Made by a program: the position numbers and the translations under genes. A model generated the notes under the pieces. That model ran no database searches and was not told where the DNA came from. It saw only the letters and a program-made list of their open reading frames with translations. Positions 24,831 to 31,080 of a DNA stretch of 31,080 nucleotides are shown here, one piece after another (the stretch's first letter is position 1; each line of letters begins with the position of its first letter). This DNA comes from CAZLNO01 sp964561005. GTDB lineage: Bacteria; Pseudomonadota; Alphaproteobacteria; Kiloniellales; Rhodovibrionaceae. The stretch covers positions 1 to 31,080 of the forward strand of contig CAZLNO010000038.1 in the NCBI GenBank assembly GCA_964561005.1, in the 5' to 3' direction.

Positions 24831-25883
24831 TCAGGCTTCCAGCCCTGCCGCATCCGGCGCCGGGCGCAGCTCCACCAGCGGCCACCGCGGCCGGGGCCGG
24901 AAGTCCAGGGGGTCGTCGAGCCCAAGGCGCAGGCGCTCGATCCCGGCCCAGGCGATCATCGCCGCGTTGTCGGTGCAGAGGCCCAGCGGCGGCGCCAGCA
25001 TCGCGGCACCATCCTCGGCGGCGACGGATCGCAGGCGCGCGCGCAGCGTCCGGTTCGCCGCGACTCCGCCCGCCACCACCAAGGGGCCGGCGCGGCCGTG
25101 CTCGGCCCGGAAGCGCTCCAGGGCATGGCGGCAGCGGTCGGCCAGGACGTCGGCGACCGCCGCCTGGAAGCCGGCGGCCAGGTCGGCCGCGTCGCGCGCC
25201 GCGAAGGCGTCGAGGCCCTGCCGCGCGTGGCGCACCGCCGTCTTCAGCCCGGAAAAGGAGAAGTCGCACCCGGCGCGGCCCAGCATCGGCCGGGGCAGGC
25301 GGAAGCGTTCGGGGTCGCCGTCCCGTGCCGCCCGCTCCACCGCCGGGCCGCCGGGATAGCCCAGGTCGAGCAGCTTCGCCGTCTTGTCGAAGGCCTCGCC
25401 CACGGCGTCGTCCACCGTGCCGCCATAGAAGCGGTAGCGGCCCACGCCCTCGACCGCCAGGAGCTGGCAGTGCCCGCCGGAGACCAGCAGCAGCAGATAG
25501 GGAAAGGCCGCGTCATCCGTCAGCCGCGCGGTGAGCGCGTGGCCCTCCAGGTGATTCACCGCCACGAAGGGCAGGCCGCGCGCCGCCGCGATCGCCTTGG
25601 CCATCATCACCCCGACGAAGACGCCGCCGATCAGGCCGGGCCCCGCTGTGGCCGCCACGCCGTCCAGCTCGCCGAAGCCCAGGCCGCTCTCGCGCATCGC
25701 CCGGTCGATGAGCGAATCCAGGTGGTCCAGATGGCTGCGCGCGGCGATCTCCGGCACCACGCCGCCGAAGGGGCGGTGCTCGTCGAGCTGCGACAGGACG
25801 AGGCTGGCGCGGATGCGGCGGTCGTCGTCGACCACGGCGGCCGCCGTCTCGTCGCAGGAGGTCTCGATGCCCAGTACGATCAT
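24831..25883 (-). CDS. tsaD: tRNA N6-threonylcarbamoyladenosine transferase subunit
   Basis: Transfers threonylcarbamoyl to A37 of ANN-decoding tRNAs together with TsaB/TsaE. 350 residues in the cytoplasm. The ASKHA ATPase fold opens with LGIETSCDETAAAVV. The metal site is HLEGH (H111, H115), followed by the phosphate loop LLVSGGHCQLL and the later GGVAANRTLR and CTDNAAMIAWAG with the metal-binding Asp. ATG 25883 is chosen; a TTG three codons upstream is possible, and neither has a clear ribosome site. It diverges from hemC across 98 bases, an arrangement common in alphaproteobacteria. Notably a tRNA-Thr, a likely substrate class for t6A modification (ACN decoding), lies at the end of this window. 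Confidence 0.96.
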   Translation of the reverse strand: MIVLGIETSCDETAAAVVDDDRRIRASLVLSQLDEHRPFGGVVPEIAARSHLDHLDSLIDRAMRESGLGFGELDGVAATAGPGLIGGVFVGVMMAKAIAAARGLPFVAVNHLEGHALTARLTDDAAFPYLLLLVSGGHCQLLAVEGVGRYRFYGGTVDDAVGEAFDKTAKLLDLGYPGGPAVERAARDGDPERFRLPRPMLGRAGCDFSFSGLKTAVRHARQGLDAFAARDAADLAAGFQAAVADVLADRCRHALERFRAEHGRAGPLVVAGGVAANRTLRARLRSVAAEDGAAMLAPPLGLCTDNAAMIAWAGIERLRLGLDDPLDFRPRPRWPLVELRPAPDAAGLEA

Positions 25884-25981
25884 GGCCGGCAAGATAGGCG
25901 CCGCCGCCCCGCTTGCCCAGCGGCTTTCGCCGCGCGGACCGCTTGCGCCGGACCGGCACGCGTCCTAGACACGGGGCTGTC

Positions 25982-26941
25982 ATGAACACGCGTCATCCAG
26001 TGCTCCGCCTTGGCACGCGCGGCAGCCCGCTCGCTCTCGCCCAGGCCGAGTCGGCGAAGGCCCGCCTCGCCGCCGCCCATCCCGAGCTGGCGGCCGAGGA
26101 TGCCGTGGAGATCGTCGTCGTCAAGACCACCGGCGACATCGAGCAGAAGCGCCGCCTGGCCGAGATCGGCGGCAAGGGCCTGTTCACCAAGGAACTGGAG
26201 GACGCCCTCGCCGACGGCCGCATCGACGCCGCCGTGCATTCCATGAAGGACGTGCCGACCTGGCTGCCCGGGGGCCTGGTCATCGCCGCGATTCTGTCGC
26301 GCGAGGACCCGCGCGACGCCTGGTTCTGCACCGCCTGCGACAGCATTCGCGGGCTGCCCGAGGGCGCGGTGGTGGGGACGGCCAGCCTGCGTCGCCAGGC
26401 GCAGGTGCTGGCGCTCCGTCCGGACCTGAGGGTGGTGAACTTCCGCGGCAACCTGGGCACGCGGCTGCGCAAGCTGGCCGAGGGCGAGGTGGACGCCACG
26501 ATGCTGGCGCTGGCGGGGCTGAAGCGCATGGGCATGGTCGAGCGGGCGACGGCGATCCTGGCGACCGAGGAGATGCTGCCGGCCGTGGGGCAAGGCGCCA
26601 TCGGGCTGGAGGTCCGGGCCGACGACAGCCGCGCGCGCGATCTGGTCGCCACGATCGACGACCCGCCCTCGGCGCTCTGCGTGCACGCCGAGCGGGCCTG
26701 CCTGGACGTCCTGGACGGCTCCTGCCGCACGCCGATCGGCGTGCTCTGCGAGCCGTGCGACGATCACATACGGGAGGTGCGCCTGCGCGCCCTGGTCGCG
26801 GCCCCGGACGGCAGCCGCTGCTGGCGCGCCGAGCGGCGCGGCCCGGCGACCCAGGCGGAGGGCCTGGCGCGCGACGCCGGGCGCGAGCTGCGCGCCGCCG
26901 CGGGCGACGCCTTCTTCGAAGCCCTGGCCGACCTGTTCTAG
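25982..26941 (+). CDS. hemC: Hydroxymethylbilane synthase (porphobilinogen deaminase)
   Basis: Polymerises four porphobilinogens into hydroxymethylbilane on a covalently bound dipyrromethane cofactor; the third-from-start step of tetrapyrrole synthesis. 319 residues. It opens with LRLGTRGSPLALAQA; the active site has KTTGD, GGKGLFTKELE, AVHSMKDVP (catalytic Asp in SMKD, D90) and GTASLRRQAQ. The cofactor Cys is C248 in LDGSCRTPIG, where the usual sequence is GGC, so Gly is replaced by Ser before the Cys. ATG 25982 has only a weak ribosome site. It is the first gene of hemC-hemD/mitofilin-hemY; hemD starts 17 nt after its stop. Confidence 0.96.
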   Translation: MNTRHPVLRLGTRGSPLALAQAESAKARLAAAHPELAAEDAVEIVVVKTTGDIEQKRRLAEIGGKGLFTKELEDALADGRIDAAVHSMKDVPTWLPGGLVIAAILSREDPRDAWFCTACDSIRGLPEGAVVGTASLRRQAQVLALRPDLRVVNFRGNLGTRLRKLAEGEVDATMLALAGLKRMGMVERATAILATEEMLPAVGQGAIGLEVRADDSRARDLVATIDDPPSALCVHAERACLDVLDGSCRTPIGVLCEPCDDHIREVRLRALVAAPDGSRCWRAERRGPATQAEGLARDAGRELRAAAGDAFFEALADLF

Positions 26942-26958
26942 CCGGCGGGAGAGAGAGC

Positions 26959-29412
26959 TTGCACGTCCTGGTCACGCGCCCCCGCGACGACGCCGAGCCG
27001 CTGGTGGAGTCGCTGGCCGCGCGCGGACATACGGCCGAGCTGGCGCCGATGCTGAGCGTCCGTCCGCGCGACGACGCCGCCGTTGACCTGGAGGGCGTGC
27101 AGGCGCTGCTGTTCACCTCGGCCAACGGCGTACGCGCACTTTCCGCCCGAAACGCACGGCGCGATCTGCCCGCTTTCGCGGTCGGCGAGGCGACGGCGGA
27201 GGCGGCGCGCGCGGCCGGCTTCGCGCGGGTGGAGTCGGCGGACGGCGATGCGGCGGCGCTGGCCCGGCTCGTCCGGGACCGCCTCTCGCCGGCCGACGGC
27301 GCACTGTTCCACGCCGCCGGCACGGTGACCGCCGGCGCGCTGAAGGCGACGGTGGAGGGCGCCGGCTTCGAGGTGCGCCGCCGCGCGCTGTACGAGGCGG
27401 TGCCGGCGGACGCGCTGCCGCCCGGCATACGCGCGGGTCTGCGCGAGCGACGCTTCGACGCCGTGCTGTTTTTTTCTCCCCGGACGGCGGAGACCTTTGT
27501 TACCCTTGCGCAGCGCGCGGACTTGAGCGCAGCCTGTCGGGGGCTGTCGGCCGTATGCCTGTCGTCGGCGGTGGCGGCGAAGGCGGCGGCCCTGCCCTGG
27601 CGGGAAGTACGTACGGCCGAGCGGCCCGAGCGCACGGCGCTGCTGGCGGCCCTGGACACGATCGGCGACGGTCCGCCGTCCCGAGCGTTATCCTCAAGCG
27701 AAGCGACGGCGAAAGACACCATGCAGCACGACCCGAACGATCCGGCGAACGCGGACACGGACGGCCCGACCGACCAGCGGCCGGACGACTCCGCCGCCCC
27801 GTCCCCGGCGCAGAAGGTCATCGCCACCTTCGGCGGCATCCGGCCGATGGCCCACAAGCTGGGCGTCGCCGTCTCCACGGTGCAGGGCTGGAAGACCCGC
27901 AACGCCATCCCCGAGTCCCGCCACGAGGACATCCTCGCCGCCGCCCGCGAGCACGGCATCGAGCTGGACGCCGAGCTGCTGCGGGCCAGCGGCGACCATC
28001 ACGCCGAGGCGGCCGTCGAGGCCGAGGTCGTCGAACCGGCACCGGCGGCCACCGAAGGCGAAGGCGCGGAACGGGCCGCTCCGGGGCGCGAACCCGGGAC
28101 CGGCGAGCGCGGTCACGCGGCCGAGGAAGCGTCCGCGGCGGGAGCCGGACCGCCGCCGCCACCCCCACCGGCCGCGCCGCGCGCCACCGGCTGGGTGCCG
28201 GGCATGCTGCTGGGCGCGGCGGTGCTGGCGATCGGCGCCGGCGGGGCCGTGGTGCTGCGCGACCACTGGATGCCCTTCATCGACAAGACCTTCGAGCGGC
28301 CGTCGGTGGTGGCGCCCGAGGTCGCATCGCGACTGGAGGCCCTGGAAACGCGCGTAGCCGAGCTGCGGGGCGTGCGCACCACCGTCCGCGACCTCGGCGG
28401 CCAGGTGGCCGCGCTCGAAGACCGCCTGGCGGGGCTGGAGGCCGAGCCCGGCGGCGTCGACCCGGCGCGCCTGAACGCCCTGGCCGAGCAGCAGGAGGCG
28501 CTGCGGCAGCGGGTCAGCCAGTCCGGGGAGCAGGTGGACGGCGTGGCCGGGCGCCTGGACGAACTCGGCGACAAGCTGGCACAGGCCAATCAGCAGGTCG
28601 CCGAACTGAACAACGAAGTGGACGGCCTGGGCAGCGAGGTGGACGGCCTGGCGCAGTCGGCCATCACGGCCGACGAGCTGCAGCCGCTGCGCCAGGAGGT
28701 GACGCGGCTCGGCAGCCAGATGAACCGGCTGTCGGAGTCGGCGGCGACCGCGTCGGACATTCAGGGGCTGAACCGCGACTTGACGCAGCTCCGCGAGGAC
28801 CTGGAGGCCGTGCGCGCGGCGCAGCCGGATACCGCCCACATCGAGGCCGTGGCGCGCCAGGCCGCCGGGCGGCAGATGGCGCGGGCGCTGGCGGTGAGTC
28901 GAATCGGCGAGGCGCTGGAGACCGGCGCACCCTTTGCCGACGCGCTGGCGACGGCACGCAAGGCAGTGGGCGCCGAGGGGGCGACCGCCCAGGCGCTCGA
29001 CACCCTGGCGCCGCATGCCGCGGACGGCGTGCCCACCCGGAGCGCGCTTGCCAACAGCTTTTCCGGGAAGGCCGGCGAGGCGGTGGCCGTCTCCGCCGGC
29101 GGCGAGGGCCAGGGCGACCTGGTGAGCGGCGTGCTGCGGCGGCTGGGCGATGTCGTGAGCGTTCGCCGGGTCGGCCCGGACGCCAAGGGCGGGGATGCCG
29201 CCTCCGTGCTGGCGCGGGCCGAGGCGGCGCTCCAAGGCGGCGATCTGGCCGGCGCCGTCAAGCAGGTGGAAGGCCTGCAGGGGCCGCCGGCCGAGGTGAT
29301 GCAGCCCTGGCTGGACCAGGCGCGGGTTCGGCTGGCGGCGGAGGACGCGGTGCGCACGCTCAACGCGCAGCTCATGCAGAGCCTGGCCAAAGGCGAGGGG
29401 AATGGGGCCTAG
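26959..29412 (+). CDS. hemD: Uroporphyrinogen-III synthase fused to mitofilin/HemX-like membrane protein
   Basis: One uninterrupted 817-residue frame. Residues 1-235 are a full HemD domain: it opens MHVLVTRPRDDAEPL, followed by LLFTSANGVRAL, FHAAGTVTAG, and FFSPRTAETF; it cyclises hydroxymethylbilane to uroporphyrinogen III. After a short linker comes what is usually a separate gene: residues 255-335 with a helix-turn-helix-like FGGIRPMAHKLGVAVSTVQGW, an acidic/Ala-Pro stretch with seven prolines (398-404), a single membrane helix (about 413-433) and a long periplasmic coiled coil with the heptad-like repeat VDGLGSEVDGLAQ, then the mitofilin-type C-terminal helical region. TTG 26959 follows GGGAGAGAG. 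An ATG at 27721 (residue 255) could restart the second part, but it lacks a good ribosome site. The order matches hemC-hemD-hemX-hemY. A sequencing error creating the fusion cannot be excluded. Confidence 0.88.
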   Translation: MHVLVTRPRDDAEPLVESLAARGHTAELAPMLSVRPRDDAAVDLEGVQALLFTSANGVRALSARNARRDLPAFAVGEATAEAARAAGFARVESADGDAAALARLVRDRLSPADGALFHAAGTVTAGALKATVEGAGFEVRRRALYEAVPADALPPGIRAGLRERRFDAVLFFSPRTAETFVTLAQRADLSAACRGLSAVCLSSAVAAKAAALPWREVRTAERPERTALLAALDTIGDGPPSRALSSSEATAKDTMQHDPNDPANADTDGPTDQRPDDSAAPSPAQKVIATFGGIRPMAHKLGVAVSTVQGWKTRNAIPESRHEDILAAAREHGIELDAELLRASGDHHAEAAVEAEVVEPAPAATEGEGAERAAPGREPGTGERGHAAEEASAAGAGPPPPPPPAAPRATGWVPGMLLGAAVLAIGAGGAVVLRDHWMPFIDKTFERPSVVAPEVASRLEALETRVAELRGVRTTVRDLGGQVAALEDRLAGLEAEPGGVDPARLNALAEQQEALRQRVSQSGEQVDGVAGRLDELGDKLAQANQQVAELNNEVDGLGSEVDGLAQSAITADELQPLRQEVTRLGSQMNRLSESAATASDIQGLNRDLTQLREDLEAVRAAQPDTAHIEAVARQAAGRQMARALAVSRIGEALETGAPFADALATARKAVGAEGATAQALDTLAPHAADGVPTRSALANSFSGKAGEAVAVSAGGEGQGDLVSGVLRRLGDVVSVRRVGPDAKGGDAASVLARAEAALQGGDLAGAVKQVEGLQGPPAEVMQPWLDQARVRLAAEDAVRTLNAQLMQSLAKGEGNGA

Positions 29413-29415
29413 GGA

Positions 29416-30843
29416 ATGCTGCGGGGTCTGATCTTCTTCCTGAAACTGGCGGTCCTGGTCGGCGTCGCGGTCTGGATCGCCGAGCGGCCGGGCGAGGTGA
29501 GCATCACCTGGCAGGGCTATCGCATCGAGACGACCGTGGGCATCCTGCTGCTGGCGGGGCTCGTCGTGGCCGGCGTGGCCGCCGTGCTGGCGCGCTTCTG
29601 GGGCGGACTGCGCCGGCTGCCGGGCTGGCTGGGCGAGGGCCTGCGGGCGCGCCGGCGGCGCAAGGGCTACCACGCGCTCACCCAGGGCATGGTCTCGGTG
29701 GCCGCCGGCGAGGCGGACGAGGCGCGGCGCTACGCGCGCAAGGCCGACCACCTGCTGGAGGAGCCGCCGCTGACCATGCTGCTGTCCGCCCAGGCGGCGC
29801 AACTCAACGGCGACGACCGGGCGGCCAAGCGCTACTTCACCGCCATGCTGGACGACCCGGAGACCCGCTTTCTTGGCCTGCGCGGGCTGTTCCGCGAGGC
29901 GCAGCGCGACGGTGACCTGACGGCGGCGCTGGACTACGTGCGCCAGGCGCACGAGCTGCGGCCGCAGACGCCCTGGGTGCTGAACGCGCTGTTCGAGCTG
30001 TCGGTACAGACCGGCGACCTGGACCGGGCGCTGGAGGCCGTCGACGAATCGCGCCGCCACAACGTCCTCACCAAGGGCCAGGCCAAGCGCCGGCGCGGGG
30101 TGCTGCTGAGCGAGCAGGCGCGGCGACGGCGGCGCGAGGGCCGGCCGGGCGACGCCCACGCCATTGCCAAGGAGGCGCACGCCCTGGTGCCGGAGCTGCC
30201 GCCGGCCGCCGCGGTCTGGGCCGAGGTGCAGCTTGCCGAGGGGCACCGGCGCGGCGCCGCGCGCACGCTGGAGAAGACCTGGGCGCAGCAGCCGCACCCC
30301 GATCTGGTGCCGCTCTACCTGCGGGCGCGCCCGGGCGACGACGCGCTGGGCCGCTACCGCCGGCTCCAGCAGCTTGCCGAGCACAACCCGGAGCACCCCG
30401 AGAGCGAGCTGGCGCTGGGCCGGGCCGCGCTGGAGGCCGAACTCTGGGGCGAGGCGCGACGCCATCTGCAAAAGGCCGGCGGCGAGGTCCCGAACGAGGC
30501 CGTCTGCCGCCTGATGGCCGAGCTGGCGGAGCGCGAGAACGGCGACCACGAGACGGCCCGGCGGTGGCTGATCCGCGCCGCCGACGCGCCGAGCGAGCCA
30601 GCCTGGGTGTGCGGCACCTGCGGCGCCGTGGCGGCGGAGTGGCATGCCCGCTGCGACCACTGCAACTCCTTCGACAGCTTCGCCTGGCAGACGCCGCCGC
30701 GCATCCTGGACGAGCTGGGGGCGCCGGCCACGCATGCCCGACTGGAGTCCGGCAGCGGCACGGCGGACGGCAATCTGCCGGCCACGATCGAGGCCACCGA
30801 CGCCGACGCGGGCCCCGCGCGCGGCCCCGATCAGCCGCACTAG
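29416..30843 (+). CDS. hemY: HemY-like tetratricopeptide membrane protein with zinc ribbon
   Basis: 475 residues. Two N-terminal membrane helices (about 1-21 and 39-60) flank ERPGEVSITWQGYRIET, the HemY N-terminal signature. The remainder is a series of TPR-like helix pairs (from GMVSVAAGEADEARRYARKA onward) facing the cytoplasm. Near the C-terminus four cysteines form a ribbon, CGTC (C399, C402) and CDHC (C413, C416), like the rubredoxin-type metal site of LapB/YciM. It is not the oxygen-dependent protoporphyrinogen oxidase also called HemY; this family is linked to haem synthesis by position and has a scaffold-like build. ATG 29416 lies 3 nt after the hemD-fusion stop, so translation is likely coupled. 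The tail after residue 430 is low complexity. Confidence 0.92.
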   Translation: MLRGLIFFLKLAVLVGVAVWIAERPGEVSITWQGYRIETTVGILLLAGLVVAGVAAVLARFWGGLRRLPGWLGEGLRARRRRKGYHALTQGMVSVAAGEADEARRYARKADHLLEEPPLTMLLSAQAAQLNGDDRAAKRYFTAMLDDPETRFLGLRGLFREAQRDGDLTAALDYVRQAHELRPQTPWVLNALFELSVQTGDLDRALEAVDESRRHNVLTKGQAKRRRGVLLSEQARRRRREGRPGDAHAIAKEAHALVPELPPAAAVWAEVQLAEGHRRGAARTLEKTWAQQPHPDLVPLYLRARPGDDALGRYRRLQQLAEHNPEHPESELALGRAALEAELWGEARRHLQKAGGEVPNEAVCRLMAELAERENGDHETARRWLIRAADAPSEPAWVCGTCGAVAAEWHARCDHCNSFDSFAWQTPPRILDELGAPATHARLESGSGTADGNLPATIEATDADAGPARGPDQPH

Positions 30844-30928
30844 CCGCCGGCGAGGAACGCCAGCGTGCGCGCCGCTCGCGGTCGTGGCGGAAAGCATCGC
30901 TTCAGGTGGTTTCGCGGCACGCACGACG

Positions 30929-30957
30929 TTGACGGCGGTTGCCGGCTCGATTACGTT
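30929..30957 (+). promoter_or_regulatory. Candidate promoter for tRNA-Thr
   Basis: TTGACG (30929-30934), a 17-bp spacer, then TACGTT (30952-30957). The transcript would begin near 30964, about 40 nt before the mature tRNA. The -35 is good and the -10 poor, as is common in GC-rich genomes. The rest of the 160-base gap after hemY shows nothing else. Confidence 0.4.
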
Positions 30958-31003
30958 CCGCACTGGACGCGCCAACTGGCGTGTCGGCCTTCGCGCCTGG
31001 TTT

Positions 31004-31079
<76 letters not shown>

Positions 31080-31080
31080 T

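Overview
The window is very GC-rich chromosomal DNA (by eye around 70% G+C), densely coded on both strands. The gene set (DUF1194, DUF2336 and DUF29 proteins, gltD ahead of gltB, tsaD divergent from a hemC-hemD-mitofilin-hemY cluster) points to an alphaproteobacterium, most likely of the Rhodospirillales in the broad sense. This placement is inferred from gene content; no marker gene was aligned.

Layout. 1-9.2 kb holds housekeeping and envelope genes: the end-clipped lpdA (minus), a 2OG-Fe(II) oxygenase-like protein (plus), dapB (minus), a YgjP-type metallopeptidase (plus), a Bcr/CflA efflux pump (plus), a class A penicillin-binding protein (minus), an exported DUF1194 von Willebrand-like protein and a small outer-membrane barrel (both plus). 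At 9.2-10.0 kb uppP (minus) diverges from the glutamate synthase operon. At 10.2-17.5 kb comes gltD, then an unusual DUF29 protein with an unrecognised N-terminal half, then gltB, tightly spaced behind a long hairpin-rich leader and a sigma-54-like -24/-12 element.

17.5-18.4 kb is a scrapyard: REP-like palindromes including an exact 72-bp direct repeat, an IS21 IstA fragment, a group II intron reverse-transcriptase fragment, and a perfect 26-bp inverted repeat where those two fragments meet. 18.4-22.3 kb (minus) is a signalling operon: a DUF2336 protein overlapping a PAS histidine kinase by 4 nt, followed by a paralogous PAS kinase. 22.6-22.8 kb carries an IS630-type transposase tail. 22.8-24.8 kb has an MFS transporter (minus) and a SOUL haem-binding lipoprotein (plus).

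24.8-31.1 kb is the tsaD / haem cluster: tsaD (minus) diverges from hemC, a single uninterrupted frame that joins hemD to a membrane-anchored mitofilin/HemX-like coiled-coil protein, and hemY with a C-terminal zinc ribbon; the window closes with tRNA-Thr(CGT).

Functional threads: envelope growth (dapB, class A PBP, uppP), nitrogen assimilation (gltD-DUF29-gltB) and tetrapyrrole synthesis (hemC, hemD fusion, hemY, with a SOUL protein nearby). No complete mobile element, CRISPR array or phage module is visible. The most unusual items are the DUF29 fusion inside the glutamate synthase operon, the hemD-mitofilin fusion, and the DUF2336/twin-kinase operon.
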